Source of the DNA: Pegoplata infirma
Lineage: Eukaryota; Arthropoda; Insecta; Diptera; Anthomyiidae
Reading direction: 5' to 3'
Assembly (NCBI GenBank): GCA_963921195.1
Contig: OY992540.1
Location: 16,003,136 to 16,067,135, forward strand
Length of the DNA: 64,000 bases
The notes beneath the pieces are model-generated. The model was given only the letters and a program-made list of their open reading frames with translations, had not been told where the DNA came from and did not search any database. Both the position numbers and the translations under genes were made by a program. Position 1 is the first letter of the stretch; every line of letters begins with the position of its first letter. Of this stretch, positions 44,040 to 56,288 are shown piece after piece.

Positions 44040-44670
44040 ATGCTCTTTTTGGAGCTAATGATGAGAAAAATAGTCCCAACAAATTTGGAGTCTGTCTTTG
44101 GCTCCTTAAAACCGGTAAAGTTCGCAATAGTAGTGTATTTTGTAAAAAAAAAAATATTTTTTGTTTTGGTCGCAATTGGTGGCAAAATTTGTGAAAAGTG
44201 GAGTGCATTAATGAAAAAATATTAGCAGGGTGAAATTTAATCCTCTTATTAAATTTTTATTGCAAAAACTAGTAAAAAATACTTTTTTTCGGCTTTTTCT
44301 TTTAAAGTGGCTTAAAATGGTACCAAAAGAACATGGACGATTTAAAGAACCATTTAAACTTGCTTAAATAAAATCCGCGTCTATGAAAATTGAAAGTTCA
44401 AAATTGCCAAAAACTTCGATTTTTTTTTCTTCAAATGCACTCTTGGACCAAAATTATTTCATTATATATTTTTAAATACTTTTCCGTTAATGTACTTAAC
44501 ATTCCGCGAATTTTGACACCAATAGCGGTCAAACCAAAAAGTATATATTTTTTTTTTTTTTGACAAAAAACACTACGATCGCAAACTTTAACCGGTTGTA
44601 GGGGGCAAAGATATATTCTAAAATTTTTTGGATTATTTTTCCCATCATCAGCTTTGTAATACGCATCATG
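44040..44670. repeat. Inverted repeat of about 130-bp arms
   Basis: 44040-44170 (GATGAGAAAAATAGTCCCAA, AACCGGTAAAGTTCGCAATA) is repeated inverted at 44515-44660, with about 340 bp between. Probably a decayed fold-back or TIR element. Ends and target duplication are not clear. Confidence 0.7.
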
Positions 44671-45067
44671 TTTTTGCTATATATATATATATTTGTTCCT
44701 TTAACTCCTACAAGGAGCATAGGGCCTCAACAAGAGTATTCCAATTAGTTCGATCTGATGCTCGATGTTTTATTTCGCTCCAACTTAGATGTAATTTTGA
44801 AGATTCTATCTCAATCTGACGTTTTTGCTATAGCCAAACGAAATTCCAAAAAAAAAAAAACATTTTCGGGACAGGCCATACCTTAAGACAGTCCTGGTTG
44901 TAGGGTATTATGTTATCGGTCTGGACTGACTATAATTTTCTTACTCACTTTTCATTGGGTAAGGTTGGGTTAGGTTTTGTTTGGCACCACAGTGCTACAT
45001 TAAATAATTATATTTTAATATGTTTGCTTGTACTTGTTTAATTTATTTTAATTTATTCCTTTTCAAA
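44671..45067. other. Mixed repeat fragments
   Basis: 44693-44825 is GC-richer (CTCCTACAAGGAGCATAGGG) and may be a retrotransposon remnant I cannot name. 44893-44950 is a lone 3' end of the mini-me-like family (GGTCTGGACTGACTATAATT). Confidence 0.45.
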
Positions 45068-45070
45068 TAT

Positions 45071-45191
45071 CTAATTTTAAACATATTACACTATGCTACA
45101 GTGGAAAAATACTTTTGATGTGACATAGTATCTAATTTTAAACATATTACACTATGCTACAGTGGAAAAATACTTTTGATGTGACATAGTA
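45071..45191. repeat. 61-bp tandem duplication
   Basis: Two essentially identical 61-bp units, starting CTAATTTTAAACATATTACA at 45071 and 45132. They cover the terminal region of the element that follows. Confidence 0.92.
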
Positions 45192-45491
45192 TAACTTGTT
45201 GGGTTTGTCGAGTAGACCACAAAAATGTCCATTAAACCTGCCAGACACCCTCAAGTTTTAGAGACATTGTCAAAAAAACGTTTTTTTTGGGACTTATCTC
45301 ACTCATAGTGTAATTCAGAAACTTTTAAACCGATTTTAAATTTTTGAACTGTTTTGGATAGAAGAAAAATAGGGCTTAACATGTGGGTGAATTAGTCTGT
45401 ATATATAAAAAATCGATAAACTCGAAAAATTTTCAAAAAATAACAAAAAAATTAAATATTATTGAAAAAATCAATACTTATCTTTCTTATA

Positions 45492-46027
45492 CACTCAAAA
45501 AAAAACCTTGTAAAATTACAAACTTGTAACTTTTTTTTATTTGCTACCTCCTATTTGACAAAATTTCCTAGTAATTTTACAAGCTTTTTACCAATAATTT
45601 TGTAATTTTACAACGTTTTTACCAATAAAATTGTAAATTTACAAATTTTTTGACACGATCAAATTTACAAGGAGGTTTCGTAGGTTTACTAGATTTTTTG
45701 CTACCTCCTATTTTACGAAAATTCCTAGTAATTTTACAAGCTTTTTACCAATAATTTTGTAATTTTACAAGCTTTTTACCAATAAAATTGTAAATTTACA
45801 GTTTTTTGGCGCAATTGAAATTACAATGAATTCTTGTGAATTTACTAGATTTTTTTGTAAAATTATCTTGGAAATTTGTAAAATTACAAAAAAAAATTGT
45901 AAAATTACCAAAAAAATGTAAATTTAGATCCAAATTTGTTTGGTAAAAAACAAGGAAAACTGTCAAATATTGGTAAAACGGGATTACGAGACTTTTCCTA
46001 GTAATTTGATAAAGTTTTTTTTGTGTG
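45492..46027. mobile_element. Nested TIR element at a TA site
   Basis: CACTCAAAAAAAAACCTTG and TTTTTTTTGTGTG ends with flanking TA. The interior is built of TTGTAAAATTAC and CCTATTTTACG blocks, the family of 10369-11541 in opposite orientation. Confidence 0.8.
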
Positions 46028-46203
46028 TATGTAAAGGTCAGTTCACATACATGAAAATTCCTGTCCTTCTTCTATTCAAATCAGTTCAATAATTGAAAAT
46101 CGGTTGGAAGGTTTCTAAGTTACACGTGGTTTAGAGAAAAAAGTCCCAAGAAAAGGTTTTTTGACAATAACTTCAAAATTTGAGGGTGTCAGGCAAGTTC
46201 GAC

Positions 46204-46732
46204 CAAGGACGGTCGACTTTATAAGGATGTGCATAACTCAAAAGTGGGGACATCAGAAAGTTATGCTGCAAAAATGAAAAACAATTATGCTACAAAAAAA
46301 ATGAAAATTATGCTGCAAAAAACAAAAATTTTTTTAAAAAAAAGTTTAATGAAATAATTTTTTAAAAATGTCAAAATGTAAAGAATTTAAAGACAAAAAT
46401 TACAAAAATATTTACTAAAAAAATTTGCTTATGAAAAGTGGTGAAAATTTTTTTTTCAATCGAAATTTTTTAACCATTTTGGACAAGTTTATTTTTTTGT
46501 TAGTTAATTTTGTATTTTTTGTCTGTAATTTCTTTACATTTTGGCATTTTTAAAAAAAATTTTCGTTAAACTTTTTTTTTAAAAAATGTTTGTTTTTTGC
46601 AGCATAATTTTCATTTTTTTTGCAGCATAATCTTTTTTTTTTGCAGCATAATTGTTTTTCATTTTTGCAGCATAACTTTCTGATATCCCCACTTTTGAGT
46701 TCTGCACATCCTTATAAAGTCGACCGTCCTTG
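46204..46732. mobile_element. Nested fold-back element, target duplication AGTTCGAC
   Basis: Almost the whole 529 bp is a palindrome. Arms begin CAAGGACGGTCGACTTTATA and continue with repeated TTATGCTGCAAAAA. Flanks AGTTCGAC at 46196-46203 and 46733-46740. The ends resemble those of the promoter fold-back at 39431 (CAAGRAC consensus). Confidence 0.92.
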
Positions 46733-46838
46733 AGTTCGACGGGCATTTTTGTGATATTTTCGATGAGACCTACAACCTATGCTAGCTAATTTGAAAAGTA
46801 TATTCGATTTAGTTTTTTTTTTTTGTAGCACAGTGTTA

Positions 46839-47738
46839 TTATTCAATAGGTGCAAAACATTTAATTGTTCATATTAATAAGATTGTAGAACTCATAAATA
46901 TTTATCGGTAGCAGTTTTTATATCATCTTAAAAATAAATCTTATAATTCCAATAATTATTGTTTTTAAATGCTTTTTCAGGCTTCTCTTTCGAAGGGGTT
47001 GTTTCAGAGTCATTAGTTTATATTACTCATACGCAATGTTCATAATTTTTTTCTCGAAAATGAGGCAAAATACATCTCTGAAAATTTCAGAACAGATAGA
47101 GACACACCTTGGCAATTTTTCTAGCTTAAAACCGCCTTGTTTTCTCCTAAAATCGCTTGGTTTTTTTCTCACTTTTTGTTGTAAAACACTACTGTTGAGT
47201 CGAGTCTGTGACTAGTGTTTGAACCCGGTATGGGAATACGAGAAAAGTTAAAAAAGCCTTAAAAATGTTAGTAAAGTCTAAAGTTTTAGAAGTTAATTTT
47301 TCGTTTGAATTTTTTAACTTAAACCCTATAAATAAAGTTGTTTTTACTAAAAATGTAATTAACCTTAATACAACTACATCTTTATTTTTTCAGTAGTTAT
47401 TATTATTTTCAGTTAAAGTCGTCAACTGTTTAAATGTTAACCAAACATTTTAAAACCGGTATTCAAACAAAATTATTCGTCTGTTTTTTTATCTTAAATT
47501 TATTCTTTGCAATTATTTAGTTATTCAAGTAGGTATACAAGTCATTCCATTCTATATATCTATCAATCTTAGTTGATTTGCATTTGCCGGCCGGCAAACA
47601 AATAAAAAATTAACAAAATAGAGAATAAGCCAGTAATAAAGAATAAAATTAAGTTAAATACCCAGGCAGACAATTTCGAACGACAAATCATTTCCAAAGT
47701 CATATAAAATGTGGTTGGTAGTCCCCGCTAAAGAAAAA
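46839..47738. other. Nothing recognised
   Basis: 900 bp of AT-rich sequence without convincing open frames, inverted repeats or known motifs. Confidence 0.4.
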
Positions 47739-48052
47739 CACTCTACTACAGTGAAAAATTACTTTTGATGTGATGTATAGGTTGTTGGTTTTGTCGAGTA
47801 GATCACAAAAATGCCCATAAAAGCCATATCCTTCTTATTTCCAAAACAGTTCTAAAATTGAAAATCGGTTAAAAAGTTTCTGAATTACACGTGGTTTTGT
47901 GAGAAAAGTCCCAAACAAATTTTTTAACAACTTTAAAATTTGAGGTTGTCTGGCAAGCTTAATGGGCATTTTTGTGATCTTCTCGACGAAACCTTCGACC
48001 TACACTAGCTCGTTTTAAATGCATATTCGATCTTTTTTTTTGTAGCACTGTG
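47739..48052. mobile_element. Short copy of the CACTATGCTACA-type element
   Basis: Starts CACTCTACTACAGTG and ends TTTTTGTAGCACTGTG. It carries GTCGAGTAGATCACAAAAAT and its mirror GCATTTTTGTGATCTTCTCG. It serves as the uninterrupted relative of 45091-46838. Confidence 0.7.
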
Positions 48053-48070
48053 TATTCGTACATAACACAT

Positions 48071-48995
48071 CGAGGGCCTATATTCAAAACCCTCTATCTA
48101 AAAAAAAACACTTCTCAGGAAAGCCAAAAAACTGTTTGTTTCGCGTATTGTTAGAGTAATTTAAACTCGATATTCTACAATATTTTTTTTAAATAAACTA
48201 CTAATTCTCACATATTATTCGTTCTTTAAAACTTTGCACTATTGAGGATTTTATGAAAGATAGAGGGTTTTGTTTTTCAAAAATATTAAGTATATAAATA
48301 AAAAACGATCAGATAGATGGTTTTGCATTTTATTAAAAATTAATTATTATGATTTCATTTATGACATCGGTAAATTTTTAATGTGATTTATTAATGATAA
48401 CGGCTTATAAAAAATTCCTAAATCGGGGATTTGGTCCACAGATGCTGATTTTTAAGACAAAAATTATTTTTTTACCGAATTCATTTTAAAATTTGACGAA
48501 CTGTTGAGTATGTTATTTAAAAAATAGTAAAAAAAAATTATAAACGCGATTTTGGTCCACAAATGCTGGTCAACATCGCGATTTTTAAGATTAAAATTTT
48601 TATTTCATAATTTACACAAGACATCCAAATTTTGAGCCATATTTTTCAAAAAAGTCAAACAAGATTTTTCTGAAAAAATTAGCATCAGTGGACCAAAATC
48701 GTGGATCTGGAATTTTGTTGACAAATTAATGTTCAGCATGCTAAATTTAGTATGAAAACTTGAAATGCATAATGAAATTATTCAAAAAAAAATTTATAAG
48801 TAAAGAGGGGTTGCATTCAGAAAAATTAATTGTGCAAGAGATAGAGAAAACCAAAAATGCAAATAAAATAACAAAAAAAAATATTTTGAATTTTACACTA
48901 TATGTAGATGAGGGCCGTTTTACTGAATATTTTGCCATCAAAAAGTCATTTTCGTGAAAATGGAAGATAGAGGGTTTTGAATATGTAGGCCCTCG
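48071..48995. mobile_element. TIR element, CGAGGGCCTA ends
   Basis: Inverted ends of about 30 bp, CGAGGGCCTATATTCAAAAC plus CCTCTATCT and the complement at 48967-48995. Flanks share ACAT. The interior has GGTCCACAGATGCTG repeats (48430, 48555). No transposase and superfamily unknown. Confidence 0.8.
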
Positions 48996-49385
48996 ACATT
49001 TTCCCATTTTTTAAGTGAAAAACTTTTTTGAAACAGCTGCCTGAGTCTTTTTTTAGAATGTTTTGTTTTGATGTAAGATCCTACATTCATTTCAAAAATC
49101 AGGTTCTTGTGACCATTATTTTTACCACATTTTTCCCCCTCTTTGAATCGAAACTTTAAAAAAATCTTTTGTTAGATTTTTTTTTGCTGGATGATCATTA
49201 ATTCCACATTTCAAGATTCTAGAACTATTATTTCAGGAGACAGAAAAAGTACCAAAGTACAATTTTATACCATTTTTAGGCTTAGTCCGCATATACAAAT
49301 TATGCTGGTGTATACAAGTTTAATGAATTTTTGCCAATTTATTAGTAGTGCAATTCTTATACTTTGTATAAGAAATTCTATTACT
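48996..49385. other. Nothing recognised
   Basis: 390 bp between two elements, with no gene or repeat structure evident. Confidence 0.4.
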
Positions 49386-49536
49386 CATGGACGTATACAG
49401 GGGGTGGGCACAGGGGGCACGTGCCCCCCCCCCCCCCTTTTCAATTTGAAAATTTTTAAAAATTAAATAAAAATTTAAAAAAGTTAAAAAATAAAAAAAG
49501 TAATATCTATCGAAATATTAGCAAAACATGTTTAAA

Positions 49537-50462
49537 GACACTTGGGCCATTCCAGAAAATTTAGCTCAAATTTTAGTCATTTTTGGAAAAGGTGTCTCAG
49601 ATTAATTTGAGCCTTGACATATAGATAGCCCTCATAAATATGATATATGTATCATATATCGTTTTTTTACATTTGGTGTATTTAACGAATTATGGCGGGT
49701 CAAAGATTGACTTTTTAAGCAAAAGTAAGAAAAATACATCACGTTTAAAGAGCTGTAACTTCTTAACCAATGGCCCGATTTTCACAAATTTAGGCTCATG
49801 TGAAAGCTGGGGTTCTTCTTTTAGAAAATATTTTTAAAATAACACAGTTTTTTTTACAGAAATGATGCAAAAATGCAAAAACATTTTTTCTTTTCGAATA
49901 TTTAAAAAAACACATCTTCGACTTTTTTTAAAAAAATTCTGGTGAAAAATAACAATGTTTTGTATAACATATTCAAAATTCAGAGTGGGATCTCCATGGG
50001 ATCAAAAACTATTCTGTTTTAAGTACGAGGTTCTCATATTTTTCCCTTAAAAAATTTAAATTTCTAATGTTTTGAATGTTTTTCAAAATTTTAATAGTAT
50101 AATTTTCTTTGAAAATTTAAATTTTTATATTGAAGAAACATAAAATTTTAATTTTCTAAGGTAAAATTTAAGAACTTCGTACTAAAACCAGAATATTTTT
50201 TGATCATATGAGCCATTACTTGTGATAATCGGATTACTAGTTAAAAAGTTAGAGCACGTTAAACGTCATGTATTATTCTGACTTTTGCTAAAAAAGTCGA
50301 ACTTTGACCCGCGATAATTTGAAAACTGCAGCAAATTTTGAAAATCCAAAAATGCAACATATCTCATATAAACGTGGATATCTATGAGCCAAATTCTCAG
50401 TGGCGTTAAAAGGCATGTTTCCGAACAGTGGGGCGAAAATTTTTGGAATTACCCACTTAATA
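49537..50462. mobile_element. Fold-back element nested in element F
   Basis: Ends CTTGGGCCATTCCAGAAAAT and GGAATTACCCACTT are imperfect inverted repeats. Long arms follow: GGCGGGTCAAAGATTGACTT at 49695 is mirrored by TCGAACTTTGACCCGCGATA at 50298. About 925 bp, no protein. Confidence 0.75.
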
Positions 50463-51106
50463 TTGTTTTTTTTTTTCAATAATAATTAGGTGTCAGGTCA
50501 TGAAAATAAATTTCTATAAACAATTTTCAAACTATAATATTCTAATACCCTTTTTCAATATTAAAATATGAGATATTTTTTCTATAGGAAATTCTCAGAT
50601 TCTGAAAAGTTTTTTCTATAGAAAAATTTTTAGATTTTAATAAATTTTTTTTTACGGCACTCACTTATAATTCTTATGTGAAGCAATAAAAAGATTTTTC
50701 TTAAATCTTAAAACTTGAATGTTTTGAAAATGGAACGCGCTAGCTTACGAAAAAAAACTTTGTCAAACTACTAGGAAATGTCTCGTAATCCCATTTTACC
50801 AACACTCAAAAAATTATATCATTAACTGTTGTAGTTTATTTGAAAAGATTTCCGTTTAGTCGTTTTTAAAAGAAAAAACATTTGTTTGATGTTCAGTTTT
50901 TATTAATGACTACTTCAGTGCTTTGTTTCAAAAATAACACAATAAAAAATAAAGACTTTCATTAACATTTAATTTTTAAAGCCATTTATTTTTGTTCTGT
51001 AAGTAAAAACTACTGATTATTCTTTTGATTTTTAATGATTTGTGTAAGTAATTTTTTTTTTTAAATTGTTGGTATTTTTTAATGAAATATCATTAGTTTT
51101 TACCTA

Positions 51107-52988
51107 CACTCAAAAAAAAAGTTTGTAAAATTACAAGTAAAAGGCCTTGTAATTATATTTTACTAATATTTTTGTCTTTTTACAAAAATTGTAGTATATT
51201 TAATAAAACGAAAACTACAGTTTGCTTTATAATTTTACTATTATATGTTGGTAAATTTATTTTACAAATTTTTTAGGTAAATTTACAAAAAAGTGAGTTA
51301 TTTTACAAATTAAAAAAATATTACAAGGTGTTTAGTTTTTTTACACAAGAAAACTGTAATTGTACAACAAAATTTTGCTTGATGTTATTTAGTCTTTCTA
51401 CCAAAAAAATGTTTTATTACAAACATTTTTTTAAGATCGTTTACAAGGTTTTCAGTTTGAAACGTATGTATTGAAAAGTACAAAATTCCAATGTAATTTC
51501 TCAAAAAACTTATTTTATTACTAGAATTAATGTTGTTTTACAAAAAAAAAATAATTATTCAACAATAGGACACGCAAAAATTTTCTAAGTTTAGATTTTT
51601 TGCTTTTTGGAGTAAAAAATTTAGTTAAAAATATTTTTTTATAAATAAAAAATTTCATGAAAAAAAAGTTTGGAAATTTTTTAAGTTCCGGACACAAACA
51701 TTTTGCAACTTTTTGTAAGCTTTAGCAAAAAATTTAATTTATACCCCATTTTGTGGTAATTTGCGTTAAGTAAAATACCACAATTTTTATGTGTTTCTAC
51801 TATATAATTTTTCTAGTTTTTTTTTGTATTTTTACCATTTTTTTGGTAATTTTACCATATTTTTTTTTAATTTGGCACTTAAAATGTCAATAAAACGCTG
51901 CCAATTATGAAAAATTAAGTTTTTCTTATTTTAACAGGTACTTAAACATCCAATCTACAAAATCCAAAAATAATTAAAAATTCAAAAAAATGTTATTTTT
52001 TGACTAATTTTTCCTGAAAATATAAGAAATTTCTTGTGTAGCCTCCTTCGCAATTCTCATATGTTCTACTTAAGAAAAACGAAATGTCGAAAAAATAAAA
52101 AAGTGCAGTGTTATACTTTAAAAAGTTTGTTAAAAGTGTTCAAGTGAAAATAAAATCATTTCAGGTTGTTGAAGTGCTACTCCAGCTGCCGAAGAAAGAA
52201 AAATGAGATGCACCAATGAAAAAAAAAACCTTTAAATTTACAAAACAAATATGTAAATAAACCAAATTTTTTGTAAATTTACAAAACAAATATGAAAATT
52301 TAAAAAACAAAATTGTATACTTACAGAAAAAAGTTGTAATTTTACAAAAATTAAATAGAAAATACGAAAACAATATTGTAAATTTACAAATTATTTGGTT
52401 AAACTAATGTTTTTACGGCAAAAAAATAAGAAAAATGGTATAATTACAATAAAAATTGTAAATTTACCACTTTTTATTGTAAATATACAAGTTTTTTGCC
52501 ATAAAAAACAGTAGTTTAACCAAACAATTTGTAAATCTACAATTTTGTCTTTTTTATTTTCTACTACTATGTTTTGTTAATTTACAACTTTTTTTTGTAA
52601 GTTTACAATTTTTTTTGTAAATTTTAATTTTTTTTTGCAAATTTACAATTTTTATTGTAAATATATGTGTTTTTTAATATTTTTTCGTGGTAAAAACAGT
52701 AGTTTAACCAAATAATTTGTTAATCTACAATTTATTTTTTTCATTTTCTATTTTTGCTTTGTAAAATAACAACCATTTTCTGCAAGTTTACAATTTTGTT
52801 TAATATTTTACAAAAAAAAAGTTAATATTTTACAAAAAAAATTGTAAATTTACATTTTCTTATGTTGAATCAATTTACAAATTATTCCCGTAACATTACG
52901 GGGATTCTTGCTAGTACATATTTTACAAAACCTGCCCCGTAAAATCACGGGGATTTTATGTCATTTTACAAACTTTTTTTTTTGAGTG
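51107..52988. mobile_element. 1.9 kb TIR element at a TA site, innermost level
   Basis: Terminal inverted repeats of about 25 bp, CACTCAAAAAAAAAGTTTG and its complement ending GAGTG. Flanked by TA at 51105-51106 and 52989-52990. Interior is low-complexity TTTACAAA-type sequence with a CCCCGTAA and CACGGGGA pair near the right end. No transposase. Confidence 0.82.
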
Positions 52989-53066
52989 TACACAAGTCAG
53001 TTATTTTTTTGTAGAAAAAAAATCAAAAAATTATTTATAGAAATATAAAAACATGTTTGTATCAAG

Positions 53067-53131
53067 TGACTTTGGCACGATGGATAGAGTGTCTGGCCAG
53101 AATGTAGTTGATTGCGGGATCGATTCCCCAA
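53067..53131 (+). pseudogene. tRNA-like pseudogene, possibly tRNA-Arg derived
   Basis: TTTGGCACGATGGATAGAGT resembles a D-arm and A box, and GATTGCGGGATCGATTCCCC resembles a T-arm and B box with normal spacing. The acceptor stem does not pair and the anticodon arm is poor, so it is not a working tRNA. It could be a SINE head or chance. Confidence 0.45.
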
Positions 53132-54237
53132 AAATTTTATTAAAAGTTTTTAAAAAAATATTTCATTAAAAAATTGTAAAAAATTACCTACGATATCATT
53201 AATTTTTATTGTTTTCGTAGGTTATTTTTTTGAAATTTGTTGGTAAAAATAACAGAACTATCATTAATTTTTAATGTTTTCGAAGGTTATTTTTTTCGAA
53301 TTTGTTGGTAAAAAAAGAGTGAAAAAACGTAATTTTTTAATGTTTAATGTTATTTATTTTAGAAAATTTTGTCAACAGTAAAAAATAAATGTTAATGTTT
53401 GTTAAAACAAATGATTAATTACTGGGATGGTTTTCAATTGATTCTTCACTGGCGTTAAGTGTGTTTTTCATTTGTTTTTACCTACAAAATATTTTGAGTG
53501 AATATTTGACAGTTTTCCTTGTTTTTTACCAAATCGAAATTTAATTTCTTTTTGTAATTTTACAAATTTTTTTCTAATTTAACAAATTTTCAAGATAATT
53601 TTACCAAAAAAATTTAGTACTTGCGCAAAAAACAGTAAATTTACAATTTTATTGGTAAAAAGCTTGAAGAATTACAAAATAATTGGTAAAAAGCTTGTAA
53701 AATTACTAGGAATTCTCGTAAAATAGGAGGTATCAAAAAATCAATTAAAACTACGAAACCTCTTTGTAAATTTTATCGTGTCAAAAAATTTGTAAATTTA
53801 CAAATTTAATGATAAAAACCTTGTAAAATTACAAAATTATTGGTAAAAATCTTGTAAAATTACTAGCAATTTTTTGTCACATAGGAGGCAGCAAACAAAA
53901 AATGTTACAAGTTTTTCTTGTTATTTTACAAGTTTTTTTGTGTAGGTCCACAAAAAGAAGCGTTCGATATATCGAACGCAAATATCAGAAAAAAAATCAA
54001 TACGCTTAAAAAATTTGGTAAGAAGATTTGGAATAAGAAGGTTTTCATGTAAAAAACTTTTGAGATTTCTAGAAATTTTTTATAAAAAATCTGTAATAAA
54101 AGACATTTTTGTTTTATAATAAAGATAAAATCGTGAGGGAGGGCGGGGGGAGGGTACTAGTTAAAAACAAATAGGCGATGACAAAAAAATTCTGGGGGTT
54201 GTGCCCCCCCGTTTTCAAAATCCTGGATACGTCGCTG

Positions 54238-55150
54238 CTTATACTATTGTATATAAGTGGACAAAAATAAAAAAACTTTGTGTCTCGTTAAAAATTTAAA
54301 GTAAATTAAATATTTTTTATTAAGATTATTTTTATAAATTTATTGTGACTCATACGTCACGATTATTTCTAGAAGGAATAAAAATCGCCCACGATTGTAT
54401 AACATTAGAGGAAATCACTGTTTATCAAAAATGTTACAAAAATTTAAGAGAAGTTTCTTCAGTTTTGAAACTAAACTTTATTGATTGATGAAGTCCAAAA
54501 ATGGGCACAGAGTAATCAGACACGAAAGGAGGATTTTATGACAAACAAGTAGAAAAGTTAAATTCGACTTTTAAAGTATACTTTCGACTTTTAAAGTATA
54601 GTACATTTTTTAACGTGAAAAAAATTAACAATTTTGATTAGAAGTATTTTATTTTGAGTAAAAAACTCTTTTTTTGTCATTAAAAAAAATAGCAAACTTT
54701 TTTTTTTAGTGTAAAATTTTTTTCGAGTGTAATGTTTTTTTTAATGTAAACATATTTCTGAGTGAATGCGTACTTATGTACGTATCTGAAACTCAGGGTT
54801 TTGCTTATAACTTTTGATCCACTGGACCAATTGAGCTGAAATTCAATACCAAATAGACCTGGGGAACGTCAAAGATATATGCTAACCTTCAGCAGTCTCA
54901 TTATTGTCTTTCGAAAGTAAGCGTGTTTTTTATCACGTAAATTCCCGAAAAGCCCTTGCCGAAATTTACTCTTATGCTCATAACTTTTGAACCACTGGAC
55001 CGATTTGGGAAAATGGGAAAAGCAAAGCGATTTTCGGGAAAAAGAAAGCGATTGCTTACCAAATATGGCACCTTGTTTTACTTTTCATGAATGAGTAAAA
55101 CAATAAAAAAACAATTTTACATTATTACAGTTAACTCTTTCTAAACCCTT
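54238..55150. other. Repeat fragments, no gene
   Basis: 54780-54900 and 54955-55010 carry TAACTTTTGATCCACTGGAC and GAGCTGAAATTCAATACC, shared with 14400-14460 and 12090. The rest is AT-rich and unrecognised. Confidence 0.45.
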
Positions 55151-55281
55151 AGCTATACCTTCCATAATTATGTTTACATTAAGCGAAAAACACACACAAA
55201 ACAATAACAACAAACAAACATGTGTTATTGTTTTGTGTGTGTTTGTTGCTTTATGTTTACATAATTATGGAAGGTGTAGCA
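55151..55281. repeat. Intact 131-bp hairpin repeat
   Basis: Arms of about 58 bp (CCTTCCATAATTATGT to ACAAAACAATAACA) and the complement, with a loop near 55210-55222. It is the uninterrupted version of the hairpin at 14531-15336. Confidence 0.9.
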
Positions 55282-55514
55282 GAGGGGTAAAACAAAAAGT
55301 GGAAGAAAATAATAAAAATTAATATACATATGACTCAATATTAATTCGTTGACAACTGTCATTAGTAACGCGTCTTTTTAGTCTATTTTTTAATATTTTA
55401 CCAAATATGTTTTCTTTTTTTATAATAATTTTCTATTTTCATATAGTGAAATCTTTTATTTTTTTTTTTATTGTAATTCGAAAAAGATCAATTGTAATTC
55501 GAAGAATCCAATTG

Positions 55515-56288
55515 CACAGAAAAAAATAAAAAGAATATTTTATTTAAAAATTCGTAGATTTAATTAAAAAATTAATTAAATCCGGACCAATCACTAAAAT
55601 GCGCAAATAAATTAAAAATATTTGTATGTCGTTAATTAAAAATAAATGGATATTAATTTAATTAAAAACGTAATACTATAAATTAAAAAATTTAATTAAA
55701 ATTTAAAAAAAAAAATAATTAAAATTTTAATTGTATAAATTAAAAAAATTAATTAAAAATATTATATTAAAAAAAAAAAATAATTTGTAAAAACATTATT
55801 TTTGAATAAAATAGTTAAAAAAAATATTTCTTCAAACTTTACCAAATTTATTTATGCTGTAAAGACATAGTCAGTGAGATGATTTTATAAAGTTGATTAT
55901 AAACCTTTCATATACATACACATAAAACTATAAACAAAATGAGAATTCAAAAACCTATGTGAAAAATAAAAAAAACTTTCAACAAACTTTTTATACTGAT
56001 GTATTTTTTTTTTCTATGTAAAACAATGCAAGAGAAAAACACACACTCGCACACACACGGAAAACAAAACAAAAAAAATAAGTAAAGCTAGAAATTTAAT
56101 TAAACATTTAATTATATAAATTAAATACTTAATTAATATTAAATTTGAAAACAATTAAAATATTAATTAAAATAAAGTTAAAAATTTAATTAAACAATTA
56201 ATTATATTAATTAAAAGTTTAATTAATATTAAATTAAAAAACAATTACAATTTTAATTAAAATAAAATATACGATATTATTTTCTGTG
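55515..56288. mobile_element. AT-rich TIR element inserted in a 21-bp minisatellite
   Basis: Ends CACAGAAAAAAAT and ATTATTTTCTGTG. The interior is almost entirely TTAATTAAA-type sequence. Both flanks are minisatellite monomers, and the host sequence CAATTGTAATTCC is restored if TG was duplicated on insertion. Confidence 0.65.

Larger units (their letters stand above)
45091..46838. mobile_element. CACTATGCTACA-ended element with two nested insertions
   Basis: Left end CACTATGCTACAGTGG, right end TTTGTAGCACAGTG. Subterminal sequence GTCGAGTAGACCACAAAAAT is mirrored at the right (ATTTTTGTGATATTTTCGAT). It is related to the shorter copy at 47739-48052, which lacks both insertions. Confidence 0.7.
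50803..53500. mobile_element. CACTCAAAA-ended element, third nesting level
   Basis: Left end CACTCAAAAAATTATATC, right end ATTTTGAGTG. Removing it restores TTTACCAATATTTGACAG of the host element. The duplicated dinucleotide would be AA rather than the usual TA. It contains the tRNA-like segment at 53067 and the inner element at 51107. Confidence 0.7.
50743..53945. mobile_element. TTGTAAAATTAC-family element nested in element F, itself interrupted
   Basis: Left part 50743-50802 (ACTTTGTCAAACTACTAGG, CGTAATCCCATTTTACC) and right part 53501-53945 (TTGACAGTTTTCCTTG to TTTTTTTGTGTAGG) form one element when the inner insertion is removed. The surrounding sequence rejoins as in the intact F copy near 13755. 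Confidence 0.78.
49386..54237. mobile_element. Element F, second copy, spread out by insertions
   Basis: The ends (CATGGACGTATACAGGGGG at 49386 and CTGGATACGTCGCTG at 54237) match the intact 813-bp element at 13417. Flanks CTATTACT and CTTATACT agree in six of eight bases. Interior pieces at 49440-49540, 50550-50742 and 53946-54230 are collinear with the intact copy. Everything between them is inserted DNA. The 50570-50650 piece again contains 35-bp-satellite-like units. Confidence 0.85.

Noticed and set aside
48760..48957. 65-codon Lys-rich open frame
   Set aside because: It lies inside a TIR element (48071-48995), has AT-driven composition and shows no homology that I recognise.
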